Shown here piece by piece: positions 10,778 to 27,154 of a stretch of 64,000 nt of DNA (its first letter is position 1; every line of letters begins with the position of its first letter). The translations under genes and the position numbers were made by a program. Source of the stretch: Polyporus tsugae (taxonomy: Eukaryota > Basidiomycota > Agaricomycetes > Polyporales > Polyporaceae); the NCBI GenBank assembly GCA_024305745.1, contig JAHRBS010000007.1, positions 1,302,001 through 1,366,000 on the forward strand, given 5' to 3'. Below the pieces are notes generated by a model, which was not told where the DNA came from, ran no database searches, and saw only the letters and a list, made by a program, of their open reading frames with translations.

Positions 10778-13700
10778 CTAGCCAGTCATGGGGCTAGGAT
10801 GTTCCTCTATCGAGTCCAATATGATCGAAGGCGTTGCAGAGGATTCAGACTCTTCTCGCGAGGTCCCGCCTGATGAGATACTCTCCCCTAGCGCAGCCAA
10901 CGCAGCCACGCCCTCAGAATCCCTCTTTCGTCTTGATCGCCGCATGCTTGGGACGGTCGGCGTCGACGGCATTAGGGCATCGAAGCCGTCTGACTTGAGG
11001 CGCATAAGCATGTCACGGGCGATGTCGATCGTCTCGTCGCCCGACTTGGTGGTGAGGAGGATGTCTGTGTTGAGGGTGAGCGGTGCAGTCGTTTGGCGCG
11101 TCGCAGTGCTCTTTCGCGCCCGACGAGCTTTGGGGCCGACGCTATCTCCGTTCCGCAACTTCTCGAGCAGGTTGTCCAGCGCAGCATTGTCTTCCTCGTT
11201 CTGCTCGTGGCTGGCCTCCTTCTGCTTGACCTTGTTCACCCGTGCGTCCTCTGCTGCCTGTCGACGCTTCTCAACCGCCTCGCGTTCCTCTGTAATCGAC
11301 AGATTCTCTGCCCGGCATTTCTGAAGACTAATGTCAGCGATGTTCCATCAATAGGTAAGAGACGCACCTTATATGAAGTGACGAAGGTCTTGAAGATACC
11401 ATAGAACTCGGCCGAGTTGATGTTCTTCTCATCTTCTCCGTAGTATTTGACGACTTCGGAGAAGGTGTTGTTGGCATGGTTGACGTCATCGACAAGATCC
11501 TCCAGTTGACTGGTGGCTTTGCCGATGAAAGACCACATCTTCTTGCCATACTTGTCGTTGATGTCCATCTCGGAGAAGTTATCAGTGAGCTCCTTGCGGA
11601 TGTTCTTCAGCCCTTCTCTGAGTTCGCTGAGACTCTTCCGGACCTCTAACAAGTTGACTACGAGAACATTAGAGAGTTGGCGGTGAGGAATCGCCAGAGG
11701 ACTCACCTCGGTAAGCTTCAGCAGGCGCAGCAAGTTCGTCGAGGAAGGCCTCCATGTCAGGGAAGTGTTTCGCGACTGTTCTCTCAAGGAAGTGGAGGAG
11801 GGTAGTGTTGTGAAGCGACTTTGTGTCGACTAGCTTGTTGATGCTGCTGACGCGGAAACCGAACGCGCCACCCTTAATACCAGTGCCGTTCATGTAGTTT
11901 CCAATGAGCAGGATCAGCTGGAGAGACGAATTAGTTTTGCTCTTTATTTTCTACTGAAAGTGCGCGACAACTCACGCTGAGCAGTTCCTTCAGATGCTTA
12001 GCGTCCAAAAGCGCCTTGCCGGCTTGTGACAGCTTCCGCGCACTCTGCACTGAAGTTAGAGAGGGAGGCAAAGCTACGATAATAGGGGGTACTAACATCG
12101 TCAAGAAGATCCCAAGTTTCATCGAAGACGCACTTGTAGAGCATGCCTTCGATACGGGGCGCGAGTCGGTTGATCTTCAGCAGCTGGACCATGAGTCGAT
12201 CCGAAGGATGCAAGCTTGCGAGTTCTTCTGGTTCGGCATTGCGATACACATTGAGCTTTCCGATCTAGGAATAACCGACCATCAAATTTATTCTGGGCAC
12301 AGCATGCGAGGTCGACTCACCTGTTCTGGATTGGGCAGCACGCGCTTCAATTCGCTCAGGAACAGCTGGGTGCAGACCACCTGATCGAAGTCGCGGATCC
12401 GGAACGCGAGCTCTTCGGGAGAGAACTTCTTGACCGTCTGGATGAGGATCTCTGCACGAACCTATCAGCGAATTTGTCAAAACCAGAAGTCCTGCGGGAT
12501 CCACCCACCGACTCGCTTCTTGGTCTGCGGGTCGAGCACGGACTTCAGTTCGGCACGCTTCTGCTTTGCTGTGTAGACGGATGAGCGCGCCCGCATAGAT
12601 GGATACACCAAACAGCAATGGCATGGACGCACCCATCAAGTTGATGACGAGCTGCTTCGCCTTGAAGTCCTCCTCCATTTCCATCCAGACTCCATCCAGC
12701 TGGAGCTTCTTCACCCACTCGTCTTCCTTCGTCGGCTCTTTGAACACCGTCTTCTCCGCCTGCTGCAGCGGGATCTTGTCCCACTGTAGCTGCTTCATCT
12801 TCGTGCTCGGCGTGATCGAGATGTCCTTGCGCGCCGCGAGCAGATTCTGGATGTTCGCGCCGAGTAGGGTCGTTCGTGCCGAACCGGGTCCTGACAATGG
12901 TCCCAACGGAATCTTGCCCGGTGGAGGGGGTGGGGGTGGTGGGCCAGGTGGTGGAGGAGGAGGAGGAGGAGGAGGAGGAGGGCCCGGCACGTTGGCGCCA
13001 GGAGGCGGCGGAGGCGGTGGAGGTGGTGGTGGTGGTGGAGGAGGAGGAGGAGGTGGAGGAGGCGGAGGAGGAGGCGGAGGTGGGGGAGAAGCAGCCACAC
13101 CAGGTAGCGGTGGGAGGGGAGGCGCCGGTCCTTCGGGAATAGGTGAGTTGAGCGGGCTAGGCGTGGAAGGCGGGCGACCTCTCTGCGTGAGATGTCTCCG
13201 TAGTTGTTCGGCCAATGACTGAGATTGGTCGGGCGAATTCTTTCCGGTCGTGTCGACGGAAATATTCGAGCTGACGGATGTCGCTTCGGTTGTCTGGTTC
13301 GAGGAGACGCTGCGCGTTGAACCTGACCTTCGCAACTCGCTATCACCATCGAAATCCTCTGTGGTCTCAGCCAGCGAGCCACTGCGATCGTCTGACTCGG
13401 GGACGAAGTGTGCTAAAATGTGGAGGTTAATGATTATCATCACCAACGGAAGGAAGATCGCGCACAGCCAAGTGGTGTTCTGGGGAGGTTCTTATTCCGC
13501 CGTGAAGGCGTGCGGGCGCTTCTTGGACTTGAAGACGCGCCGTCGCGGACGTTGTTCTGTGGCAAGATGTTAACGAGAAGGCAAACCCAATGCACGACAC
13601 ACGAACCATGGCGCCTTCGGCGATCTGCTGTTGAATCTGTTCTTGCTCAATCTCATCGTCAGCATCCATGAACTGAGATGTGTGTCCGTTCTGAGCCTCC

Positions 13701-15960
13701 GAGATCCTCTCCATGCGTGGTGTTTTCCGCCCTCTTGTCGATGGCTGGTTCTTCCGCAGGCTGCCGCCCTTCCTCGGTGTCTCTTCGTCCTCGGTCCCAT
13801 CTCCTGCTTCGCCGCCATCGCCGCCATCGCGACGCTTGCCTCCAGACCGTCCTTCTAGGATGCTAATCGTCTTGTCCCGCTGGAAGTGCCTCTCAAGCGT
13901 GTCGATGAGTGTCTTGCGGTCCATCCCCCCTGCGTTCGCATGGTCGATGATCTTGCCCACTCCCTTCGACACCTCCTTGAGCATCCGGAACAGCTCCATG
14001 ATCTGCGCCTCGAGCTGGGCGATCTGCTCCTCGTACCCCGCCTTCTGCGCCTCCATCTGGCCCTGGAGCTTCTGCGTGTTCTCGCGCGAGATAGCTAGTT
14101 TCTCCTCCAGCCGCGCGACCTTGGCCTTGAGCGAGCCCACAAGCCCGCCCTCGCCCTGTGCCACTTCCTCTTCGAGCGCCTCTTTCTCAAGGCGGAGGCG
14201 GAGCGCGGAGGCGTTGGACAGCGCGAGTTCGTCCTCCAGCTGCTGGTGTCGGTCTGCCTCGTTGAACTGCGCGATGATGCGCTCGACCGAGTGCCCGAGC
14301 CGCTGCTCCGCGCCGACGAGCTTCTTGTCGAGCACGATGTCCGCTACGAGCGAGTCGATGAGCTGGTAGTAGTGGGCAAGCGCGGGCCCTTCCTCGCGGA
14401 TGAGTAGCATGTGCTGCAAGATGGACAAGAAGTGGTCCTTGGCCTTGGACTCGGCCGTCTTCGCGCGCAGGGCGTTGTAGACGTCCTCTGGGTTCGCGAG
14501 GTCGCGCAGGATCTCCTGGTCGACGCGCTCCTTGAGCTTCGCCTCGTCCTCGTCCAGCGCCTGCTGCAGCATCTGGAGCTGCTTGTCGATGACTGCGACG
14601 CCGAACGACCGGCAGTGCTCGACGATGCTCTGCAGGCCTGCGGCTTCCATTTGCGCACGATGGTGCACCCGGATATCGAGGTCCTCGATGTGCCTCATGA
14701 GACCATTAATGAAAAACAGGTTGGAGAGCTACCGAGGGACGTGTCAGATTACGACACGGACGGTCATGTTCGAGCAGCGAGGAACGCACCGCGTAATCGT
14801 TGAGAGAGGGATCGACACCGCCGTGTCGCTTGATCTCGTCACTCGCACCGACAAGCGTACCCATCTTCCCTCTGCCCGCCAGTGCAATCTCCAGCGACTT
14901 GAACCAGTAGGCGTACGGGCTCCCTGCCTCGTTATTTGCAGCGCTGAGGGCCTCGAGAGCGCTGACGACGAGGTTGTGTACTTGCCCGTCATTGTAGTAT
15001 TCCAAAAAGCACAGGAGGTCTAGCAGGATCTTTCTAGTAGGTAGATGAGGGGTATTGAGGGCCGACGCTATTTGCGTCAGGATCGTAGGATGGTTAAGGG
15101 CATCATTTGCAGCGAACTACAACTACACTGAGTTTTGCCATACTCGACAGCAAGATAGAGGAACGCACATTGTGATTCAGGATCTGCTTGAGGCATTTCG
15201 CCACTTCGTTCTCTACCTCGATATCCTCCTTCCGCCTGATCTGATGTCGGCACAGAAGTCGACTTGACGACGTGATAGACTCACCTCTGGACCCCTTTGC
15301 GACTGACGTTCTGGAGCGCTTGCCCGAGAACGGAGGTTCCTTGCAGTTCAACAAAGTGCCGGAACCAACTACCGTCCAATCACATGTGGGTCAAGTAACA
15401 TTCCCAAACGATGACAAGGCGACACACCTCATCTCCTTGCTTCTAAGGGAGACTTGCAAGCTGGACGCTTGCTTGGGAGTGATTGTCCTGTCCATGAATC
15501 TCTTGATGTACCACTCGGGGGTGCCCTCGACGAAAGCGGGGGGTTGTCCGGCGTCGTTCTGCTTGCGAGCCTGTTCCTCGCGCTTGCGTTCCTCGCCCCA
15601 ACGCATATGTTCGTCATTATAGACGATATGCCACTTCTGGTCGTTGGAGAGGTGGGGGATGTCGTCGAGGCCTCGCAAGCGCATGATGTTCTCGAAGAGG
15701 ACCTCGATTTCCTCTTCGTTTTCAGGGCGAGGAAAGTTGAACTCATCTGTGGGGGATGTATGCTTGTACAAGTTTGAGAGATGGTGATGGTGAGGCTCGA
15801 AAGGGGAGACAGAGGCGGCATAGCGGGAGCCGCGAGTGGACTCAGAGCGCGTAGTGGCGATAGAAGCCCCGGAGAGCGGGCGTAAGCGTTCGTTGGGATC
15901 CTGGCCGACGACGGAGGATTGGCGAGGCCTATTCCGACGTTTTCCAAAGAGAGTATCCAT
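10778..15960 (-). CDS. Formin (Bni1/SepA/Cdc12 type), actin nucleator
   Basis: A multi-exon gene of roughly 1,500 codons read from an ATG at 15960 (MDTLFGKRRN). The N-terminus has the Rho-binding/FH3 signature (EEIEVLFENIMRLRGLDDIP, then EGTPEWYIKRFMDRTI). A long coiled-coil-like stretch follows (13.9-14.3 kb). The FH1 domain has very long proline runs (12.9-13.1 kb), and FH2 includes the conserved MNGTGIKGGAFGFR block near 11.85 kb. The C-terminus has a DAD-like segment (ARDMLMRLKSDGFDAL followed by RRSRRKR) that should bind the N-terminus and hold the protein inactive until a Rho GTPase binds. Formins add actin to growing filaments with profilin, for polarity and septum formation. It is tail-to-tail with the aminopeptidase (240 bp apart) and head-to-head with the PhoD-like gene. 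Confidence 0.93.
12908..13095 (-). repeat. Low-complexity FH1 proline-coding tract
   Basis: On the plus strand this reads as GGA/GGT/GGC triplets, on the minus strand as runs of CCN proline codons. The longest uninterrupted run encodes over 25 prolines, broken only by short linkers such as GANVPGP. It lies in frame within the formin FH1 domain, where profilin binds. Long open frames in the other readings here are shadows of this repeat. Confidence 0.9.
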
Positions 15961-16383
15961 GATGGGGGGCGAGTTGCAGGGAGCGTGAGGACGACCGCTA
16001 TGCCCAGGTTAATCAACAAGGCCGGAGCTGGGAGATCAAAGATAGGTAGTGTGGGGGGAAGAAGGGATGCTGGACATGCAGAGAGCGTCAGAGAGAGAAC
16101 ATAAGAGATCGTGAAGAGAGCAGCGGCAGAGGGTGATGGGGGCAGACGATGAGAGGGTTGAGACCAGGTTTGAAACCCAGACTCGACTCTCAATCGAGGA
16201 CTCGGACTCCGGAGTCGGACTTGGGCGGTTAAGTTAGTGTTACGCTGCTTGTTCCAAGCGCCCGTGGGCCAGTCGCCCAGCCTGACCCTGACATCACATC
16301 ACCCACCTGCAGACCGCCCTCCTCCTCTCCACCCTCCACTGCTCACGACTAGGACACGACCAGCCTCGAACGCACAACCCATC

Positions 16384-18987
16384 ATGTCGGCCACCATGGC
16401 CACCGCCAGCTCCGCCATCTCGACCCTATACCGCATTGCAGTCTATCTCTTCCTAGAAGCTGTCCGTTTTCTTTCCCCCTTGCGCGCCCGTCGCCCATTC
16501 TCACTCCTCCTATGTGTCCCCTCCAGGTTCCAAAAAGCGAACTCAAGTACATAATTCCCGCCCTTTATTTCCTCTACGTCGCGACATCATCTTCTTCCGC
16601 CCCTCTCTTCAACCAAGCCGTCGTGGTCGAGGAAGAGGTCGTTGCCGTCCAGGAGGAAAAGAAACTAGAAAAGAACGGAGACGTTGTAACAGACGTTGCT
16701 GTCGTCCAAGCGACCGCCCTGGTTCCTGTGCGCGAGCCCCTCAACGTGAGTAACACGCCCCTCCATGCACCCCTACTTATCTGACCACGACGCGCTAGTG
16801 GAGGTCCGCGCTCTCCACTATTGTCTTCTCTGTCCCATCCCCCGTACCCGCGTTTCGCCTCGCGAACCTCGCCATCAACACCCTCCTACTCTTGGCTGTC
16901 GTCGAGTTCCTTGCTGTCCCCTACTTCGATGACGCGTCAGGCGTCGTGTATACTCGCGTGGGGGCGCTCTCCCCCGATGCAGCCAAGATTGTTGTCCGCT
17001 ACCCCCCAACCGGTAACGCTACTGAGAACCTTGTCCGTATTTCCTACCGTCAGGTCAAGTCTACTGCCCCACCATCATGGCGCGAGGGTCCTATTGTCAA
17101 TCTCACCTCAGAAGCCGACTGGGTTCAAACCACTCGTCTTACTGGGCTATGGCCGACTACAACTTACGAATGTATGTCTTCACGCTCGCGTGTTTATCCG
17201 AACCTCACGAGTGACGTTCGACCTTAGACCGCTTTGAACACGTCAACGATGTCAACACCACCGTCCTTCCCTATCCCGCCGAGCCCATTCGCTTCCGCAC
17301 CTTCCCCGACTCGCGCCTCCAAAGTGGTTCCAACTTCCGTTTCATCGCTTCCTCGTGCATGACCCCGAACTTCCCGTATGTGCCTCTGCAAGCCCGCAGG
17401 ATCAAGGGTCTGGACCTTCTCTCTGACTACCTCTGGCCTTCCAAGGCCGAGACCGTCCCCTTATCTATTATTCAGGCATCTAATTTTTCGGGGAATGGCT
17501 CGTCGACGTTCGAGACAGTCACTTCTACAGATAATGCTTCGTCTGAAAATGTTACTTCCCCTGTTCCTATCAACGAGGTCATCCCCGCTGAAGCGCCGGT
17601 TGAGAAGCCCCCTCCACCCACAGAATTCATGATCTTCATGGGTGACTTCATCTATGCTGATGTGCCTGTGTACTTCGGCGACGATAAGGAGGCTTACCGC
17701 CGTCTCTACCGCCGCAATTACAACAGTCCAAGCTTCCGGAAGGTCTACGAGCGTTTGCGTGAGTTCCCCGCATCCTTCGGAGCAGTGGGGGCTGGACTGA
17801 TTCAATATCCTAGCGATTTTCCACACGTACGATGATCATGAGGTGAGAATGATAGACTTCCCTTCATTCTCGCTGTCGCTCACGTCCCTAATAGATCATC
17901 AATAACTACGTCGGCCAAGGAAACAGTTCGCAGGAGCCGTTCCCTAATGCAGCGGATGCATTTAGCTTGTACAATGCCGACGCAAACTACGATCCCTCGA
18001 TCGAGGGCGAGTACTACTACGACTTCCGCTATGGAGATGCTGCGTTTTTCATCATGGACACCCGGCGGCACCGCTCGGACATCACCACCGAGGACCCTAC
18101 GACCCACACCATGCTCGGCGACAAACAGCTCGCAGCCCTCTACAACTGGCTCGGCAAGGTGCGTGCTTGCTTCGCTCGTATTCCATTCTTGTGGTGCTTT
18201 CCATATCTCACCCGCTACCCGCGCGCTTGCCTTTGAAAGGTGAACAACACTGCCGTGTTCAAGTTCGTCGTGACGTCGGTCCCGTTCACGTCGCTCTGGA
18301 CCCACGACGCCCTCACGGACTCGTGGGCGGGCTTCCCCGCCGAGAAGGCCGCGCTGCTGAGCGCGTTCCAGTCCGTGCCGAACGTCATCCTCCTCTCCGG
18401 CGACCGCCACGAGTTTGCGGCGGTCGAGTACGAGAGTGGCGATCACGGACATAACGTGCTTGAGGTCTCGACGAGCCCGATGAGTATGTTCTACGTGCCG
18501 TTTATACGCACGCTGAGGCCGAGGAGCGAGGAGGTCGTGAACAAGACCGTGGAGGAGGTTCTCGTCGCAGAGGATGGGACGAAGGAGGTGATGCAGTACG
18601 TCGTCGAGGTTCCGAAGGAGAAGGTCATTAGGTATATTGGGGAGGGCAACTACAAGTGGTCAGTTAGACTTTCCCTCCAACGATATGTAGGTCTATCTTT
18701 TGACTGACAGTGACATCCTTGCAGGTCTTCACTCGAAGTCGACACGAGAGATAACCAGCGCCCTGTTGTGAGACTTGAAGTTGTGATTGACGGCAAGCCT
18801 GCGTACAAGTGCGTGTGTTGACAGGTCATCTAAAGGCGTGCTGACTGACGCTATTTCTTTGCTCAGCCTCGAAGTGGTTGGCAAACCTGTGAAGCTGCAG
18901 CTCTCGACAGCGCTCGGTGCGCTCGTCCCGCAGTCCTTCAAGGGCATGCTCGACAGGATCGGCTTCAAGCCGAGCAAATGGTTTTAG
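16384..18987 (+). CDS. PhoD-like metallophosphatase, membrane-anchored
   Basis: A multi-exon gene starting MSATMATASSAIS. The N-terminal part has two or three hydrophobic segments (near IAVYLFLEA, YIIPALYFLYVA and LAINTLLLLAVVEFLAV), so the enzyme is probably anchored in a membrane. A beta-sandwich-like domain precedes the catalytic domain. That domain carries the PhoD family blocks GDFIYAD, HTYDDHE, DTRRHRSD and LSGDRHEFA, which bind the metal ions. An acidic insertion (EEVVNKTVEEVLVAEDG) sits between the last metal block and the C-terminus, which ends GFKPSKWF. Family members hydrolyse phosphodiesters or phosphomonoesters; the substrate here is unknown. The start is the first ATG after the leader, and a second ATG four codons on could also be used. 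Confidence 0.88.
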
Positions 18988-19771
18988 ACCCTGGATTGTT
19001 CAACCATGTCGTTTTGTGTATTTCCGCGAGAGTGTAGACGTAGTGCGGATGTACTAGTATTGTCCCTGTTAGATACTGGAGGTCCGGACTGGGAGACGTC
19101 TTGTCGTGTACTTGTTTCATGTTGTGCGATGAACTTTGTATGTTACGTTACCCCTCTTAACGAAGCTCACTGTTGCATCTCCTTCCGGGCATCTATACCC
19201 TCCGTTGGTTAGCTGGCCTGGGTCTGCTCTGCAGGAGGTCACCGTTTTGCTGATTCCTGGAAAGCTTCCCCGCCCGTGGTGAGCAAAGCTAGCGTAGGAA
19301 GTCACCATCGGGGACGCTCTGGACGTGGACGATGGACGTGGACCAAGGACGGACTTTACCTCTTCACCAGCATACAAGAGAACCGATTGCGACCCCCCTG
19401 GCCCCCAAGGAGTGCTGGGTCGGACGACGGGCTCCTGGGCCAGAGACACTGACGCATTGAGCATTGAAATATTGATCAGCTAGAGAGGCTGCTGAGACCA
19501 GTACTGCTGTTGAAAAAAAAACACGAGTAATTCAAGAATTTACTACGGCAAAGCCTTTTCCTCACAGAGTGTATGTATAATCGCATCAACGAGGAAGGTG
19601 GTTAAATCGCTTTGAACAGGACAGCGAAGTAACGCAAATATTGGATGACACGACCGACGCTCTAGTGCCGCGGCTGTAAATTGACGATGTATACTCACAA
19701 AGTGCACCCACGTTGTGACTCCGACTACATTGGCTCCCACTAGATATGTATCATCCAATGGCTTGCAATCG
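18988..19771. other. Intergenic between two converging genes
   Basis: Holds the 3' region of the PhoD-like gene and the 3' side of the F-box gene. The first 200 bases are T-rich and probably contain the polyadenylation site. I see no coding frame or RNA gene. Confidence 0.5.
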
Positions 19772-21446
19772 CTAGATATCCGAATCGATCCCCTCATCCC
19801 CCTCCCCCTCCTCGTCATATTCCTCTTCCTCTTCATATTCCTCGTCCTCCTCATCCTCGTCCTCTTCGATGTGTAGCTCTACACCTTGCTCGTTGAATTT
19901 CTTCTCCCGTTCTGACCCCTTGAGCTGTTGAAGCTCTCCACAACCGACAAACACCATCTTTTTGAATGTCCCTGGAAATTTCCCGCCCGCAGCACGCGCT
20001 GTGGCTATATCAAGCAAGCCCTGCCACATCCGCCCATCGTCAAGGTCGAGGTCCATCAACTCCAGGGCCTCCAACCTAGGACAAAGCACTTCCACCCCCA
20101 CCGTTCCCAAGGCTTGAATCAAGCGTTCAGCCGTGGCGTCGTCGAAACTGACGGCGATCAGGGTCGACAGGTTGGGCAGCCCTCGGAGAATAGAGCACCA
20201 GTCCACGAGTGACACGGCGTGAGGGTTGAAGATGTTTTCGGATGGACTGTGATATAAGACGAGGGTCTCGATGTTGGAGGTGTTGATCGCGGATAGCCAG
20301 CTGGTCATGAACTGGCGCGAAGACTGCGGGCCAAAGTGGAGCGACCCCAGCCGCAAGTCCAACGCAGGCGGTTCGCCCAAATCATCGGGGTCCGAGTCGC
20401 GATACGCCTAGAGCTGGCATGGGTTCCGTCCCCAGTGCAGCGCAAGGTAACGCAGGCCCTGTGTCCAACGAAGTGCGGGCGAAAGCGGCGTAAGATCCCT
20501 GAGGAAGTCCGCGAAAACCTCCGGTGCCACCAGATTTTCGGCGATGCGAAGAGTAATTTGATCGGGAAGAACCAAGTAGGAGAGCAGGGAGGCGGTGGCT
20601 TCGGGAGGTCGTATGGATAAAGATATGGACGACAGATCCGCCAATGCAACGGGGTCTCGCTCAGCACCTTCGTAGCACCAAACGCCTAGAGCAGACAGCT
20701 TGAGGGTGCGTAAGCGAGGACATCTTTCGAGGACGAGGAGTAGTTCTTCGACAGAGGGAAACTGATCGAGGGTGAGATCTCTGGCATAACATCTGGACAT
20801 CTCAAGTTCCAGGTGCTCCAATGGGGCGGTAGGGAGGAAGAAAGGGGGGACATGGTGGAGGACTAGAGACCGGAGCGACGGAAAGTGGAACCAATTGCAG
20901 AACGGGAATGACTGGCTTCCAACGTCGTGGATACCGACTCGGGTGCGCTGTTTATCCTCGAATGAAAGGACGTGCCTGACGTACAGCTCCTCCAGAAGGA
21001 GTGCTGCAGGCCTGATACTGTTGAGCAGCATTTCAATAGCTCGTGGGTCGGGGATAGCGATGTGGAGGGTATGAATGCGATGTGATGCCTGTTTAAGAAG
21101 TTTGGCGGATTTAGATATAGGAGAAGGCGATTTGGGTGAAGAAGAGAGATAAGGACATGTTCCCGGATCGTGCCAGGTACACCTTAAGTTCTGGTGAGCC
21201 ATGGGGAGCAAACGAAGTCCATAGTTGGGGGTCGTTGATAGCAGCGCCGGGCCATTGCTTGCAAACGTGTGTGGCGGAGATGAGGTCTCCATTGCTTCCC
21301 CGAAGACCTTTCAGGTAGGAAAAGATGTGTCCGAGCAGCTCGGTCGGGAGTCTATTGACGTGGCAAGGGGTGTCATGAAGGTGGGGGGCTTGTGCGATGT
21401 CAAGTTCTTGTAGTAAGTGTTGGATGGTTAAATCATGTCTCTTCAT
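19772..21446 (-). pseudogene. F-box, leucine-rich-repeat-like gene with broken frame
   Basis: Reading from an ATG at 21446, an F-box (LPTELLGHIFSYLKGLRG ... VCKQWPGAA, about residues 33-75) is followed by leucine-rich strands typical of the large agaricomycete F-box families. The C-terminus is strongly acidic (Asp/Glu runs near 19.8 kb). Two faults are visible. At about 21130 the frame that ends SLSLFFTQ must shift to continue as SKSAKLLKQASHRI. At 20410-20408 an in-frame TAG interrupts a reading that carries on in the same frame as AYRDSDPDDLGEPP for about 210 codons. A 94-nt GT..AG intron ending before ASHRIHTLHI could rescue the first fault, but would remove the conserved-looking VYLARSGNMSLSL. 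No in-frame intron removes the TAG. F-box proteins recruit substrates to SCF ubiquitin ligases; this copy is probably dead or truncated. Confidence 0.65.
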
Positions 21447-21939
21447 ATCGAAGGCTAAGAACTTACGAGTGTCGTCAGCAGAAACGATATTCGTGGATAC
21501 ATGACCAGCAGCGAAGACAACGCTATGTACTCGAAGCCCCTGGTTCAGAGGCCATGGTCCAGACTCCAGACGAGACGAATGGTAGGCTTCACAGTATCAC
21601 GGATGCGTAAGGAAAGCAAGCAGAGGGTAAGTATAGTGAATCGAAAGAACTTCTACACTGACAGTGCAGAAACGCGAAGGCAAGGACCGCGGTTACTAGT
21701 ACTACTGCCATCAGAAGCGCCAAGTCGGCACGCGTAGTTAATGAGTACTCGATGAGTCCTTAGCTTGACATTACATTAATGACCGACACTGACACTGCAG
21801 CTTCATCCTGATCATAATACCTAGTCCCAATTAATTATGGGTCCATAGTTGACCTGTTCTCGCCTTCAGAAGCTTCATCGATGACATCGACAAGGCTACT
21901 TTACCAACTCGAAAAACTACTTCTTTTCATCCCATCACT
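21447..21939. other. Intergenic
   Basis: Upstream region of the F-box gene and 3' region of PEX6. A possible additional 5' exon of the F-box gene (donor GTAAGT on the minus strand near 21462) cannot be excluded. Otherwise nothing is recognised. Confidence 0.4.
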
Positions 21940-25879
<3,940 letters not shown>

Positions 25880-26112
25880 GAGAGAGCTCAGAGGACGGCG
25901 CAGGCGTGGGGAAGCGCCCGTGCTGCACACTTTTTCACGCTCGTCCATCGTCCGGCCCATCCAACTCGCCCTCGACCCCCGTGTTTCCTGCTCTTCCCTG
26001 TCCACCCATCAAGCCAGTGCACTTCCTTTCCAGTGGCCCAAAAGACCGCCGCTGGTGTCTATCCCGGAGTTTTATCGCGGGGCTTACCTGAGGGTATATT
26101 TGACTCAAAAAC
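25880..26112. promoter_or_regulatory. Shared divergent promoter region PEX6/GAR1
   Basis: The two start codons are about 233 bp apart and point away from each other, so both promoters must lie here or overlap the opposite leader. The plus strand carries C/T-rich stretches. No clear TATA box is seen. If PEX6 starts at the upstream ATG at 26005 the spacer shrinks to 107 bp. Confidence 0.55.
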
Positions 26113-26990
26113 ATGAGTAGAGGAAGTCGAGGAGGTGATGGGTTTGGACGTGGTGGGTTTGGACGTGGTGGGTTTGGAAGCGGATTCGGACGTGGTGGAG
26201 GTACGTATCCCACACTGGTTTCATTGCATGTGCTGACGGAGCAACGTGAATGAATGCTCTTACAGGTCGTGGTGGTGGTAGGGGCGGATTCCAGCAGAGG
26301 GATGCTGGTCCTCCAGATATCGTTCTCGGTACGTTTACCTCTGAAGTCCACTCCTTCACAATAGTTCACGTCATCGACCGTATTCTACAATTACAGAAAT
26401 GGGAACGTTCATACACGCAGTAGAAGAAGAGATGCTTTGCCAATCAGTCATGCCCGACAAGGTCCCCTACTTCAACGCCCCCATCTATCTTCAAAACAAG
26501 TCCGTAATCGGACGCGTCGACGAAATCCTTGGCCCCATCAACGAGGTCTACTTCTCAGTCAAGATGGGAGAGGGTATGGTTGCGAGCAGCTTCAAGAAAG
26601 GCGACAAGGTATACATTGGTGGAGACAAACTGTTACCGATTGAGAGGTTCCTGCCGAAACCCAAGGTGATCGGTGCGTATTTCGTCTGCTTTTCTTGATA
26701 TTCAGGACATAATGAAACGATTGCGACTTGCAGGTGTCAAAAAGCCTCGTGGTGCAGGTGGACGAGGGGGCCCTGGGGGACGAGGACGGGGCGGTCCCGG
26801 CGGGCGCGGTGGTCCCCGGGGAGGCGGCCGTGGTTTTGGTGGCGGGCGGGGTGCACCAAGAGGAAGAGGTGCCCCCGGTGGCGGATTTGGCGGATTTGGA
26901 GGATCTGGCGGATTTGGGGGTGGTGGAAGGGGTGCACCAAGAGGACGTGGTGGAGGAGGCCGTGGCTTTGGTCGCGGCCGCGGGTTTTAA
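26113..26990 (+). CDS. GAR1: H/ACA snoRNP protein GAR1
   Basis: Four exons (26113-26200, 26266-26328, 26397-26672, 26734-26990) encode about 227 residues. The core ([17 protein letters not shown] ... [20 protein letters not shown] ... [23 protein letters not shown]) is the Gar1/Naf1 beta-barrel. It is flanked at both ends by Gly/Arg-rich RGG domains. Gar1 joins Cbf5, Nhp2 and Nop10 in nucleolar particles that convert uridine to pseudouridine in rRNA. The first exon contains a 15-bp direct repeat coding GRGGF units. Introns fall exactly between the RGG domain and the core and after the core. Confidence 0.97.
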
Positions 26991-27154
26991 CGTGTATGTC
27001 CCTATCCCGAGGTGTGGCTGTTGTACGACTTTGTTTGTTATATATCATTTCGCTCTCGCCTCCTTCCCCAAGTCGTGGACGCGTTTGTGATGGTGGTGCG
27101 TGACAGTCCAGGTGGATAAAGATAGGGCTACAGTGGAGGTATAGAGTGGTAATG

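Noticed and set aside
12599..13222. Glycine-rich 207-codon plus-strand protein
   Set aside because: Antisense of the formin FH1 proline tract.
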